Below, in pieces: positions 28,569 to 37,740 of a DNA stretch of 64,000 bases; positions within the stretch are counted from its first letter, which is position 1; the number at the start of each line of letters is the position of its first letter. The translations under genes and the position numbers were made by a program. Below the pieces are notes generated by a model that was not told the DNA's origin, ran no database searches, and was given only the letters and a program-made list of their open reading frames with translations. The DNA is from a bacterium (GTDB lineage Bacteria > SAR324 > XYD2-FULL-50-16), in assembly GCA_024275165.1 (NCBI GenBank), contig JAJRZQ010000025.1, positions 80,414 to 144,413 on the forward strand, written 5' to 3'.

Positions 28569-28706
28569 ATACTCCACCTTGCGGTAAATGCCATGCGGCT
28601 TCTTTGTCCATTGAAGACGCAGTCACAGCCCCTTACCGGTTCAATGCTCCGTCCTGGAGGTTCAAAGTCGCGGTAGCCTTGCATAAAATTGAATCCCCAA
28701 ACCAGC

Positions 28707-29651
28707 TTATTGCACATGATAGGTCAAATTCACCGGGTCGCCACCCCGCTGTAACTTAAGACTAAAATTCTTTTCACTGCGGAGTACCTTGAACAATTCC
28801 ATGGCTTTTTCCGGACTGTCGATCTGGTTGCCGTTCACCTCTAAAATCACATCTTCGTTTTTTAAGCCTAGTTTATCATAGAGGCTACCGGGGTCAATCG
28901 CTTTGATTTGATAGCCCTCAAAGCCGCCATCCTTTTCAAAAGGAACGACTCTCGCCTGATTGAGCAGTTTGGTGAAATTGTTCAACTCCGCGTCCAACTC
29001 TTCAGAGCGGAGAAAAAATTCATTGCCCTGTTGGCGCACCTTCATGTCCCCTTTTTGAGCGGTAGAGGGAGGGGCGCTCCCTTGAGCCGTCGCGCTTTGC
29101 GCTGGGGCCTTGGCCCCGCTGCGATCCACCAGGTTTAGACGCAAGGTTTCCTCTCCTTGACGAATCTCAACATAATTCTCAGCCGCCACGACCCGCCCTA
29201 AAAAAGCGGAACCAAGCGCATCCCCAGTACCATAAGGCGATTCTTGCTTGGTTTTTTTATCATAGATAATGGCAAAACCCAAAAAAAAGCCCCGCAACTC
29301 CAAAGTGGAGACCATCTGATTTAAACCCACGCTGCTTTGGGTCGGCTTAGAGGGGGCGGCGTTGGCAAAGCTCCCTACCTCCACTTGAAACAGGTTCGCG
29401 CGCAAAATACCGGCATACTGCTCGAGGTGTTTTGTCGTTGCGGGAGCGGGGCGCCGGTTGCCAAGTCTCATTGTTGCGCTGGAGGTTTGCTCCAACAGCT
29501 CGTATTCGATAAGCTTAGCCCCCCAAGTCGCGCTTTGCCACAAGACCCCGAGCAAAAAAAGGAGATTGATCCAGCGAATCCCTACTTCTAAGGTGAGCTT
29601 TCCTTTGAGTTGAGACCCAAATTGAGCCCCCATTTGCGCCCATTGTTCCAT
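28707..29651 (-). CDS. gspC: GspC-like type II secretion protein with PDZ domain
   Basis: A 314-residue protein with one N-terminal membrane helix (about 28-48), a GspC homology region (about 80-170; ANLFQVEVG, STLELRGFFLGFAIIYDK, the latter typical of GspC) and a C-terminal PDZ domain (about 230-314; IKAIDPGSLYDKLGLKNED, VILEVNG). GspC links the inner-membrane platform of the type II secretion system to the secretin. No other gsp gene is adjacent, so the rest of the system is elsewhere. The ATG at 29651 follows GTG at 29654 and has AAAGGG just upstream. Confidence 0.82.
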   Translation of the reverse strand: MEQWAQMGAQFGSQLKGKLTLEVGIRWINLLFLLGVLWQSATWGAKLIEYELLEQTSSATMRLGNRRPAPATTKHLEQYAGILRANLFQVEVGSFANAAPSKPTQSSVGLNQMVSTLELRGFFLGFAIIYDKKTKQESPYGTGDALGSAFLGRVVAAENYVEIRQGEETLRLNLVDRSGAKAPAQSATAQGSAPPSTAQKGDMKVRQQGNEFFLRSEELDAELNNFTKLLNQARVVPFEKDGGFEGYQIKAIDPGSLYDKLGLKNEDVILEVNGNQIDSPEKAMELFKVLRSEKNFSLKLQRGGDPVNLTYHVQ

Positions 29652-29752
29652 CACCCTTTCCTTTTCCCTTTTGCATTGCCTTTAAAACCCCCTGAGTTCG
29701 CACCAGGAATTGAGATTTTATTGTACAACGCTCAACCAAAGCAAGCAATCCC

Positions 29753-30688
29753 TTAACCTCGATAGCTTTTTCCCTGCCAACTTTGGGCTTTTTTGAGGTT
29801 GTTTAAAATATAGTTCTGGGTTTTGCGTTTTTCCAAACACCAATTGGGGGCAACGAGCTGAGCGGGGTCTTCTACGCTGGCGGCGAGCCGTTGCACGGCG
29901 ATCTCCGGATTGAGCCCCTCTAAAAAGAACTTCACCTTGTCGGTATAAACTTCCAGGTTATCGGGGGTAAATTCCCCTTGTTGGTACATCTCTGCTAAAG
30001 GGGTGCCGGTCAAGACATGCAGGTTATGCAGCTTCACACTCTCTAAGGGGAGGCCGTTGCAAATCTCTGCCGCCTCTCGCACCTCCTTGAAGTCTTCATT
30101 GGGAAAGCCAAAAATCAGGTGAACCCCGACCTCGACCCCGGCCTCTTCCCTTAACCGCGTCACCGCGTCCAAGCTGGCTTGGGCACTGTGCCCCCGTTTG
30201 AGCCAAGCTACCCGGCCCTCTCTAAAGGACTGGGCGCCGATTTCAATGGAGAGGTAGGCCTGCTCGGCGATGCGGCGAAAAAGCGGAAAAATCCCCTTGG
30301 GTAAACAATCGGGCCTGGTGCCGATCACCAGCCCCTTTACCCCGGGCTGGCTGAGCGCGTCCATGAGGTTTTTTTCCAAATGCCGCAAGCGACCAAAGGT
30401 GCTGGTATAGGGCTGAAAATAGACCAAAAAGGCGTCAATGCCCATTTTATCGCGCATTCGTTTTGTATTAACGCGAATCTGGGTTTCCAAAGATTGCCCA
30501 TAGATCACCTGCTGCCCCCCGGCGCCCCAATCGTCGCAAAAAATACAGACTTCTTTCGCCTCTCTGACCGGGCAGGTCTCGCTGATCTGTACCGAGATTT
30601 TACGCACCTTTTGCCCAAAGCGCTTGCGATAATACTGCCCAATGGAATAATAGGGTAGGCCGCCTTCAAAAACCACGGTAGGCCCCAT
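29753..30688 (-). CDS. Radical SAM protein, YhcC/TIGR01212 family
   Basis: A 311-residue radical SAM enzyme. The cluster cysteines are in TCPVREAKEVCIFCDDWGAGG: one Cys, nine residues, then CxxC. AFLVYFQPYTSTFGRL, GTRPDCLPKGIF, SIEIGAQSF and GVHLIFGFPNED match the YhcC family, whose precise reaction I cannot state. The start overlaps the helicase gene end by 23 bases, suggesting coexpression. Confidence 0.85.
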   Translation of the reverse strand: MGPTVVFEGGLPYYSIGQYYRKRFGQKVRKISVQISETCPVREAKEVCIFCDDWGAGGQQVIYGQSLETQIRVNTKRMRDKMGIDAFLVYFQPYTSTFGRLRHLEKNLMDALSQPGVKGLVIGTRPDCLPKGIFPLFRRIAEQAYLSIEIGAQSFREGRVAWLKRGHSAQASLDAVTRLREEAGVEVGVHLIFGFPNEDFKEVREAAEICNGLPLESVKLHNLHVLTGTPLAEMYQQGEFTPDNLEVYTDKVKFFLEGLNPEIAVQRLAASVEDPAQLVAPNWCLEKRKTQNYILNNLKKAQSWQGKSYRG

Positions 30689-32057
30689 GTTCTCTGCGTT
30701 TTTTGCTGGTGTAGATCTCGGTGGTGCCGAGGGTGACCAATTCGTATAAAATAGCTTGCTTGCCGGTTTGGGGCCGCAAGATACGGCCTAGGCGCTGTAC
30801 ATGCTCGCGGGTCGTGCTGCTGCCCGAAACCACAATGGCCACCCCTGCCTCGGGGACATCCACCCCTTCGTTCAATACTCGAGAATTCACCAAGTAGGGC
30901 CAACGACCAGAACGAAAGTGAGCTAAAATCTTCTTGCGCTCCTTGGCTTTGGTTTCGTGGGTGATCAAGGGCAATAAAAAAAGGGAAGCGATTTTTAAAG
31001 CGGTTTTATTGTCTTGGGTAAAAATCAATATTCGGTCTTGTTTGTGTTGGTGCAACAGGGCGGCGATTTGTTCCAGCTTCGCCCCAGAACTGGTTGAAAT
31101 CTCTTTTTGACGGCGAAAGGCCTGTAAGGCTTCCCTTCCTTCGGGGCTGCGATAGGCGCGCGTGACAAAGCGTTCCCAGGCACCGGGAAAGGAAAAATTT
31201 TCCCCCCGCTCATCGCGAAAAGCGAGGTAGATGCCCCTGGCGTATTCATACTCCTCTCGTTCTTCTTCGTTCAGTTCGACCTCCACCACGCGCGTCTCAT
31301 AGGGGGCCAAATATTGACCGCTCATCTGCTGAATCTGCTGCTGGTACACCAAGGGGCCGCAGACCTCGTTCAACAAAAGCAACCGGTCGGCCTCTTCATT
31401 GGGAGTGGCGGTCAGCCCTAAGCGATAGGGGGCTAAGTAACTGCGGGCCATTTCTCCATAACCGGGGGCAGGCAAATGGTGGCACTCGTCGAAAACCAAA
31501 AGGCCAAATCGCCTCCCCAACGATTCGGCGTGAATCCTCGCGGAGTCATAGGTGGAAACGGTGAGAGGTAAAATCTCCTTCGCTCCCCCACCCAACAAAC
31601 CCACCGGTTGCTTAAATTGCTCGCTCAAAATCCTTTGCCATTGTAAAATAAGATCAATCGTGGGGGCCAAAACCAAGGTGGAGCGTCCTATTTTTTCCAT
31701 CACCATGGCGGCCAAATAACTCTTTCCCGAGCCGGTGGGCAATACGCAAACCCCTCTTTTAGCCTTTTGCCAAGCCTTTAAGGCGGCAAGCTGATAGGCA
31801 TGAGGGGGAAAGGGGTTGTGCAGTTTTAAGTTGAGATGAGCATAGTTTGGCGCGGAATCTGAATAGCTTAGCCTGTTTCGATGCAGATAACGAATCAACT
31901 CGCGATATTGGTAGGCGTGAGCTAGATATAGCCCTTGCCGATCATCCCAAGTTAGAAAAGAAAACTCCTGGGGTAAGGGTTTGCGCCCAGAAAAATCAAC
32001 CTGGAGGCTACCTGCGGCAAAGGTGATGGTGGGAGCAGTCCAGTTTGAAAAAACCAT
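30666..32057 (-). CDS. XPB/UvsW-like SF2 DNA helicase
   Basis: A 463-residue superfamily 2 helicase. An N-terminal XPB-type damage-recognition-like region (about 1-85; SFLTWDDRQGLYLAHAYQYR) precedes motif I VLPTGSGKS (about 105), motif II DECHH, motif III LTATPN, an IFTQDNKTA strand opening the second RecA domain, VNSRVLNEGVDVP and motif VI HVQRLGRILRP. Similar stand-alone bacterial XPB-like proteins act in DNA repair; the substrate here is unknown. It diverges from the Hfq-like gene with only 9 bases between starts. Confidence 0.85.
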   Translation of the reverse strand: MVFSNWTAPTITFAAGSLQVDFSGRKPLPQEFSFLTWDDRQGLYLAHAYQYRELIRYLHRNRLSYSDSAPNYAHLNLKLHNPFPPHAYQLAALKAWQKAKRGVCVLPTGSGKSYLAAMVMEKIGRSTLVLAPTIDLILQWQRILSEQFKQPVGLLGGGAKEILPLTVSTYDSARIHAESLGRRFGLLVFDECHHLPAPGYGEMARSYLAPYRLGLTATPNEEADRLLLLNEVCGPLVYQQQIQQMSGQYLAPYETRVVEVELNEEEREEYEYARGIYLAFRDERGENFSFPGAWERFVTRAYRSPEGREALQAFRRQKEISTSSGAKLEQIAALLHQHKQDRILIFTQDNKTALKIASLFLLPLITHETKAKERKKILAHFRSGRWPYLVNSRVLNEGVDVPEAGVAIVVSGSSTTREHVQRLGRILRPQTGKQAILYELVTLGTTEIYTSKKRREHGAYRGF

Positions 32058-32066
32058 GAGCGGTCA

Positions 32067-32273
32067 ATGGAAAAAAAAGATAAAAACACCGTCCCCCATG
32101 AGGCGATTTTACTCAGTAAATTGATTACCGAACAACGCAGCATAAAGATCACCTTTCCCGATGGGGAGTACTTGATTGATCAGCTCCGATGGCATACCGT
32201 AAATCAACTGGGCCTCGTCTCGGGAAAAGTCGTCAATAAACAGGCGATTAAATATTGGGAGCCTGTCATATAG
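32067..32273 (+). CDS. Divergent Hfq-like (Sm-fold) RNA-binding protein
   Basis: A 68-residue protein aligning by eye with Hfq: an N-terminal helix (HEAILLSKLITEQ), Sm1-like strands (SIKITFPDGEYLIDQLRW, compare VSIYLVNGIKLQGQI of Hfq), a shortened loop, then VVNKQAIKYWEPV, which matches the Sm2 motif MVYKHAISTVVP of Hfq. Hfq hexamers pair small RNAs with targets. The usual YKH is NKQ here, which may change RNA binding. No canonical Hfq is seen in the window. The ribosome binding site is weak. Confidence 0.6.
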   Translation: MEKKDKNTVPHEAILLSKLITEQRSIKITFPDGEYLIDQLRWHTVNQLGLVSGKVVNKQAIKYWEPVI

Positions 32274-32311
32274 GCTACCCCAAGCACAACACCTTGAAAA
32301 GCCGTTTCCCC

Positions 32312-33967
32312 ATGTCTAGGCTGAAAAAAACAAAATATTCCAAAAGCACTTTTGAGGTTTTAACCGCAGAAGAACAGGCAGAGATGCGAACTCGGCCTAG
32401 GCTGGTTGAAAAAACCTCCTTCAGGGCTAAGCTTAATGAATGGTTTATGCCCACCAGCCTGCTCTTAGGCTTTACCTTGGCCTTTTATCTGTTGCAGGTG
32501 ACCTTGAGCGTGGGGTGGTCGAACCCCTTTGCGCTCCTTTCCCGCTCCTTGGGGGTCACCTTAGAGAACATGGACAACGCCACGAGCTTTTTTGTGGAGG
32601 CTTCGGCGGCGATCTTAGGCATTGTCATCACCGTGGTCGCGATTGTGCTGCAATTGGCGGCGCAGCGCTATGGCGCGCGCTTGGTTGATTTGTTTTTGGC
32701 CGACTCGATCAATCGGATTTATTTCTTTTATATGGTTTCGGCGTTGCTGTACGCGATCATGACCGCCTTTAGCCCCAAAGAGGGGTTCTTTCCCCAATAC
32801 GCTATCGAAACCTTGCTCTTTGGCACCTTGGTGGAAATCGCCCTGTTGGCGCCTTACTTTCTTTATATGTTTCGCTTTTTGACCCCCACCAATCTGCTCA
32901 GCGCGATTCAGGAGTCCAACCAAGAAGCAATGAAAAAAGCCTGCGCCGCCACCAATCAAACTGAATTGAGGAAGCTGCAACTCGAATCGGGTCGAACCAT
33001 TGAACAGGTCACCGATACCGCCCTTTCGGCGACCAGTCAGATGGATCGAAATTTAGGCCTCATGGCGATCAATCAGATTCGAGAAATCGGGATGGACTAT
33101 TTGGAGATGAAAAACAAACTCCCCGAAGAATGGTTTGCCATTGGCCCCGAGATGTTTATTGGAATCAGTTCGGAGTTTTATAAAGAAATCTGTGAAAAAA
33201 AACTTTGGTTCGAAGCCAAAGCCTTCATGGATATGGAGCTGATTTATAAATCCTCCATTCGTACCATGCCCGACGCGGTCTCCGCCATTGCTTACAATAT
33301 TCGGGTGTTGGGCCTTGAGGCCATGAAAATCAAAGACGATGATTTATTAGACCTCGTGGTTCAATTCTTAAATACCTTTATCCGCATCAGCCTCAATGAA
33401 AAAAATGTCCGGGCTATTTTCAATCTCTTTTACCAATATCGGCTTTTGGCAGAAGAAATCTTCATCTATAACCCGGAAATGTCGCAAAAAATTCTCTTTT
33501 ATTTTAAATATTACGGGGAAACCTGTTTGCAGCAAGGCCTTTTTTTCGTCATGTATACCGCTGCCTACGACATGGAGACCATGGTAGCCGCCGCTTTTGA
33601 CCGAGAAGCCACCAATATAAAAGAATTGCTTTTGATTTTTTTAGGGCTCGAAGATAATGTGGATCGAAAAAAGGATGTTTTCGCTTTTACGGGGATTCGC
33701 AAAGCGCAGCTTATTTTGGCGACTTATTTTTACTCCAAGGGAGACCGAGAACTGATCCAATTGATTCTAAACGACCTGAAATCAGAAACCGTAGAGCAGT
33801 TGACGGCTTGGCGCGATGGCCTGCTCGCCGTGCAAAGTCGAAAATTTTGGGAAGTCACGGATCGGGGGGTTAATTTAGAATATATCGACTTGGAACAAAA
33901 AAAACAATTGAAGCTCTTTTATAATGAATTTATTCTAGCCCATGCAGATCAATTTAAGAGTTCGTAA
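32312..33967 (+). CDS. DUF2254-like membrane protein
   Basis: A 551-residue protein with four predicted helices in the first 200 residues (starting near MPTSLLLGFTLAFYLLQVTL and including AAILGIVITVVAIVLQLAAQ then RYGARLVDLFLAD). That segment resembles the conserved start of DUF2254 membrane proteins. The long C-terminal half (about 210-551) is soluble and helical, without a recognised domain. I chose ATG 32312; the frame opens at a TTG inside the Hfq-like gene. The following exported protein starts inside its last 26 bases. Confidence 0.55.
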   Translation: MSRLKKTKYSKSTFEVLTAEEQAEMRTRPRLVEKTSFRAKLNEWFMPTSLLLGFTLAFYLLQVTLSVGWSNPFALLSRSLGVTLENMDNATSFFVEASAAILGIVITVVAIVLQLAAQRYGARLVDLFLADSINRIYFFYMVSALLYAIMTAFSPKEGFFPQYAIETLLFGTLVEIALLAPYFLYMFRFLTPTNLLSAIQESNQEAMKKACAATNQTELRKLQLESGRTIEQVTDTALSATSQMDRNLGLMAINQIREIGMDYLEMKNKLPEEWFAIGPEMFIGISSEFYKEICEKKLWFEAKAFMDMELIYKSSIRTMPDAVSAIAYNIRVLGLEAMKIKDDDLLDLVVQFLNTFIRISLNEKNVRAIFNLFYQYRLLAEEIFIYNPEMSQKILFYFKYYGETCLQQGLFFVMYTAAYDMETMVAAAFDREATNIKELLLIFLGLEDNVDRKKDVFAFTGIRKAQLILATYFYSKGDRELIQLILNDLKSETVEQLTAWRDGLLAVQSRKFWEVTDRGVNLEYIDLEQKKQLKLFYNEFILAHADQFKSS

Positions 33968-34517
33968 AATACTGACCCGGTTGTCGCTCACAGCAGGGCT
34001 GATCGGGGCCTTGAGCGGCGTTCTTTTGGCGGCCCCCAACCCTTATGAGTCCGCTATCATCAAAAAGCAGGTGCAAGCTTCCTTTCGCATTTTTATCGAC
34101 ATGTGGAAAGAGGAACTCTATTTTGACATGTATGACCAAGGACAAGGATTTTCGAAAAAAAAGCTCTCCAAGGCTGAATTTTCCCAGCGGATGGTGGATT
34201 TGCCTTGGCGGCCCTCGCTGCGAAAAATTCGGATTATCGACATCAAGACCGATTATCGCAATTTCACCTCCATCTATTTTATCATGGAGATGGAAAATAA
34301 AATCAACCCGCAGCGCAAACTGCTCAAGCAATATACCTTTCACGCGATTATGGAGAAAAAGGGTTGGGTTTTTGACCTCACTCAAATTATCCGCGTCCCC
34401 TTTATCGGCAAGCATGTCGATTATGAAGAGGAGGCCAAGGAACTGGCTCTGCAAGCGAAAAAAGCGCAACAACCAACCCCAGGCACGCCGCCGGCAGCGG
34501 CGCCAACACCACCCTAA
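33942..34517 (+). CDS. Exported protein of unknown function
   Basis: A 191-residue protein with a signal peptide (about 12-31, ending VLLAAPNP). The mature part (about 35-155) mixes strands and helices, including a long aromatic stretch (FRIFIDMWKEELYFDMYDQG), and ends in a Pro/Ala-rich tail (TPGTPPAAAPTPP). No family recognised; the fold might be NTF2-like, but that is a guess. It overlaps the upstream membrane-protein gene by 26 bases and precedes the ACAD-like gene by 12, so the three are probably one operon. Confidence 0.55.
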   Translation: MQINLRVRKILTRLSLTAGLIGALSGVLLAAPNPYESAIIKKQVQASFRIFIDMWKEELYFDMYDQGQGFSKKKLSKAEFSQRMVDLPWRPSLRKIRIIDIKTDYRNFTSIYFIMEMENKINPQRKLLKQYTFHAIMEKKGWVFDLTQIIRVPFIGKHVDYEEEAKELALQAKKAQQPTPGTPPAAAPTPP

Positions 34518-34529
34518 GCCACCGACACC

Positions 34530-36194
34530 TTGAACTTAAAAAAAACTATCGTGGGACCTCATTTTTTACTCAAAGAAATTTTAAAGGTCGAGATCTTAGG
34601 CCATGCGCAAGAGTTAAGCCCCTTTGCCTTAGATGACATCTTCCAGCGGCTTGGCGAATTGCAAAAAAAAATCCGCGACCGGGCCTTAACCGGGGATCAG
34701 CTTTACGACCTCGCTTTTAGCGCCTCGATGTTTACTACCGGCCTACCGGCCTCCATACAGGGGGAGGCCTTGGCAGAAACTGTTTCCATGCTGTTTTTTG
34801 CCCAATGGGCGGAGGTGGATAGCCGGGTGGGGTTTGAACTCTTACAAAACCTGGCCTGCTGCAGGTTGCTGCTGCGCTTTAATCAAGAGGGCCGCTATGA
34901 TCAAATCCTAGAACAACTCAGCCAAGGGAGCTTGCAAGGGGTTTTATCTCCCCTGGACCCCCGTGGGCCGCTACATTCCGCGGAGCCGATTCAGTATAGG
35001 CAAACAGCGGATAAAATCTCTCTCCAAGGGAGTGAAACCGTTTTTTTTACCCCCTCGGCGCGGGCAAAACTCATTTTAACCCTGGCCCAAAAGCCGAATC
35101 GAGATTGGGCCTTGGCGCTGGTTTACGATCAGGGGCTCGCCCTGCAGCCACTCGCTGAAGGCAGCTATTTCAGCCCGATTCAATTGGGGTTTTCCTCCGC
35201 TTGCCAAGTGGAAGAAGTCGCCATATTGCAAGGGGAGGACATCTACGAAATCAGTGGATTCCGCAAATATATCAACCTTCTCTACATGGTGCAAAGTCGG
35301 CTAAACTATAAGCGGGCCTTGGGTTGGGCCCAGTCTGAGCAAATTTATCCGAGTTGGCGCAAGACAGAGCAGGCGCAAAAACGGGTTCCCCTGTCACATC
35401 ACCCTAGGGTAGCCGATAGCCTGATCGGGATGATGGCAATTTGCCAGGGGCTGGAATCTTTATTTTACCATTCCGTTTTTTATACAGACTGCCTGCGTCA
35501 TGGGGCAAGCAGTCAAAGCCGCTATTTTACCGACCTCAATCAGATTTTTGATCTCATCTTTAAGTTTTACGCCCCGAAGTTGGCCAACCGGGTTGCCGTG
35601 GGAACCCGCCACATTTTAGGAGCGCGGTACTTTCAGCAAGTAGATTGCGACTTGCTGGCCCAATTGGAACTCATGGGGGGGAGCCCCTTGGAATTGAGCG
35701 GTCAATTGATCCTCCAGACCCTGCAAGCCAACGGAGGGATCGCCTTGCAAACCCTGCTCAAAGAGTTTGAACAGGTCGATGCCCATTTGGCGATCAGCGA
35801 AGACCTAAAAGAAACGATTAATATTTGGCGCGATTTTGTGGGAGGGCTCTTTTTGCTGCATGCCGACCTGTTAGAAGAAGGCGGAGAGGAAAAAACCTGG
35901 GCGAGCGCAATCTACTCGGAAAAAATCGCCACCCTGTTGGGGGATGTGATCCTAGCTCACCTTTTGATTAAGGAGGCCCTGGCAGGAGAAAAGGAACTCG
36001 CTAAACTAGAAGTGAGCTTTTTTAACCTAGAGCAAGAAGCCATCAATCGCCCCGAAGCCCGCCCTTGGTATAATAAAATCCTGCTTGCCTTGTATTTCAC
36101 CCACATGGAGCTTTCGGGGCAGGACGCTCAGATTCGCATGATCCAAGAGGCGAAGCTTATGCCTGTGGAGTTGATGTTGGCCGAGAGCGACTAA
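34530..36194 (+). CDS. Divergent acyl-CoA dehydrogenase-like protein
   Basis: A 554-residue protein. Parts recall acyl-CoA dehydrogenases: LPASIQGEALAETVSMLFFA near 72-91 (the middle-domain entry), GVLSPLDPRG near 145, and SHHPRVADSLIGMMAICQGL near 287-306, which matches the C-terminal HPxVRxxLxxxKAxxEG helix of the family. The catalytic Glu and FAD-contact motifs are not convincing, so it may have lost activity or be a distant relative. Start is TTG; no upstream ATG is in frame. Its end overlaps the convergent barrel protein by 4 bases. Confidence 0.45.
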   Translation: MNLKKTIVGPHFLLKEILKVEILGHAQELSPFALDDIFQRLGELQKKIRDRALTGDQLYDLAFSASMFTTGLPASIQGEALAETVSMLFFAQWAEVDSRVGFELLQNLACCRLLLRFNQEGRYDQILEQLSQGSLQGVLSPLDPRGPLHSAEPIQYRQTADKISLQGSETVFFTPSARAKLILTLAQKPNRDWALALVYDQGLALQPLAEGSYFSPIQLGFSSACQVEEVAILQGEDIYEISGFRKYINLLYMVQSRLNYKRALGWAQSEQIYPSWRKTEQAQKRVPLSHHPRVADSLIGMMAICQGLESLFYHSVFYTDCLRHGASSQSRYFTDLNQIFDLIFKFYAPKLANRVAVGTRHILGARYFQQVDCDLLAQLELMGGSPLELSGQLILQTLQANGGIALQTLLKEFEQVDAHLAISEDLKETINIWRDFVGGLFLLHADLLEEGGEEKTWASAIYSEKIATLLGDVILAHLLIKEALAGEKELAKLEVSFFNLEQEAINRPEARPWYNKILLALYFTHMELSGQDAQIRMIQEAKLMPVELMLAESD

Positions 36195-36829
36195 AAGGTC
36201 AACAAGGCCCCGACCCCGTTGATCTTAAGGTAGTGGGCACCTGCCTTGAGCTGGATTTGATCGACCCGCACCCGCAAGCCGTCAAAAATCAGATCAAAGC
36301 CCCAGCGCATATAAGGGACTGTTTTTTTAAAAGCATAATCTACCTTATTGAGGGTAAAACTCTCTTCAATTTGAGAGAGACCACCACCAAAAAAGAACCC
36401 GGCTAAATCGCGAGACATCTCGTAATTGAGCCCGATTCGGGCCTCCTTCATCCGCATTTCAATCCGTTGGCTGGCTAAAGCCCCTGCAGGCTGAATCTCA
36501 CTCGGGTAAGCCCAGTCCGCCGTTTCGTATAATCCCGTCCAATTATCGACCTGAATCCCGATCCATTGGTTATCCGCCAAGGTGCTGCTCATCGGGTTCG
36601 GTTGATAGGTTAGCTTGCCTTGGGGGCTTTCATAAGTTTGCAACCCCGCGCCTAGAGCAGGGCGGCTTTTTTTGACTCCCACCTGAAAATCCCAAGCCGT
36701 CAGGGGCTGACTGAAGAAGAACAAAGCAACAACGCAGCAGGCCCCTTGCCGAACAGAGCAAAGCCCCATGCTTAAACCGCGCAAAAGGCCCTTTAGGGGG
36801 GCAAAAAAGCTCTGTGGTGAATGCAACAT
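36191..36829 (-). CDS. Putative outer-membrane beta-barrel protein
   Basis: A 212-residue protein with a long N-terminal region and a hydrophobic signal segment (about 30-45, ending PLTAWDF). The mature part alternates polar and aromatic residues in amphipathic strands (IEMRMKEARIGLNYEMS, YMRWGFDLIFDGLRVRV) and ends in Phe (GVGALLTF), the usual sorting signal of outer-membrane barrels. No specific family recognised. Confidence 0.5.
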   Translation of the reverse strand: MLHSPQSFFAPLKGLLRGLSMGLCSVRQGACCVVALFFFSQPLTAWDFQVGVKKSRPALGAGLQTYESPQGKLTYQPNPMSSTLADNQWIGIQVDNWTGLYETADWAYPSEIQPAGALASQRIEMRMKEARIGLNYEMSRDLAGFFFGGGLSQIEESFTLNKVDYAFKKTVPYMRWGFDLIFDGLRVRVDQIQLKAGAHYLKINGVGALLTF

Positions 36830-37024
36830 TTTTTATATCAGCTCATTGGTTTGTTTCATTGGGTGAGGCTTTACTCAAAGGCGTTGGCAAGTTATGTTTT
36901 TTTTATTTTCTTTTAATTTTATCTTCTTTTAAGTTTTGCAAATTTCTAGCCTTTTGCCTAGTCCTTGCCTTTTTTCTTGCCAATTACCTCGCTCTGGCTA
37001 AAGATATTTCTTTAAAAGGAAAGC

Positions 37025-37390
37025 ATGGACAATCCTCGAAAATGCGCGGTTTACTTTGAAGCCGACTTGACCCCCGAAGCCATCGAGCAAAGAATTGCCG
37101 CGATTCGCCTGCTGCAAGGGGTGCGCTTGGTCACCACCGATCAGACCTCGGTCAAGGTGCCGAGGAGAGAAGAAGAAGTGATTTACGATACCTCCCCCGA
37201 CACCACGGCCCAGCGGCATACCATTGACCGCGCCTTGTTATGGGGGGTCGAGCAGGGCAAAATCAACGCCAACCAACTCGCCAAATTGGATGCCCAACAA
37301 CTCATTGATCTCGCCTTTGGTTTTTTAGAAATTATGCCGGAAGCGGAAAAAAGAAAACTCGGTGATGAGATCAGTCATTTTATGAAATAG
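37025..37390 (+). CDS. Small soluble protein of unknown function
   Basis: A 121-residue protein starting MDNPRKCAVYFEADLTPEAI, with AAAGGAAAG before the ATG. The first half could form a beta-alpha-beta unit, the second half is helical (NANQLAKLDAQQLIDLAFGF). No family recognised. A 195-base T-rich stretch without genes (36830-37024) precedes it and the second copy of the dispersed repeat follows. Confidence 0.45.
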   Translation: MDNPRKCAVYFEADLTPEAIEQRIAAIRLLQGVRLVTTDQTSVKVPRREEEVIYDTSPDTTAQRHTIDRALLWGVEQGKINANQLAKLDAQQLIDLAFGFLEIMPEAEKRKLGDEISHFMK

Positions 37391-37468
37391 CCGCAAACCC
37401 TAGTCCAGTCTCTATTGACGAATAAGCTTAAGGCTTGATCCGGTTGGTCGGCTTAAAAAGTGGATTCA

Positions 37469-37681
37469 AGGAAACTTTGAAAAACGCGGAGTTTCTTCGC
37501 AAGGCAGGGATGCCTTGCCAAACCAAAAAGCGCGACTTATTGATTCGCGTTGGAGTTGTGGATTTCATTCCCAACCGAAAAGACGGAAAAACTCGACGCG
37601 CCCCAAGGGCTATAATCAGCCCGAAGGGCACGAACCTACCGCTTGGACCAGCGGTAGGCAAGGAGTTTTTTAGAGGTTCCT
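37469..37681 (+). repeat. 213-bp dispersed element with terminal inverted repeats, copy 2
   Basis: Inverted second copy of the element at 28356-28568 and exactly the same length. The start AGGAAACTTTGAAAAACGCG and the reverse complement of the end form the terminal inverted repeats. The inner hairpin CCTACCGC/GCGGTAGG has changed loop bases yet keeps pairing. The surrounding 350-base gap (37391-37740) shows no gene. Flanking TA duplication is unclear for this copy. Confidence 0.75.
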
Positions 37682-37740
37682 AAAATAGGTTTTGCCCATT
37701 CTTTTTTTTTAACATAAGATTTTTCATATTCATCCTGGTT

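Noticed and set aside
28376-28759. Coding frame across copy 1 of the repeat towards gspC
   Set aside because: It runs antisense to the frame conserved in both copies and continues into non-repeat DNA without family resemblance.
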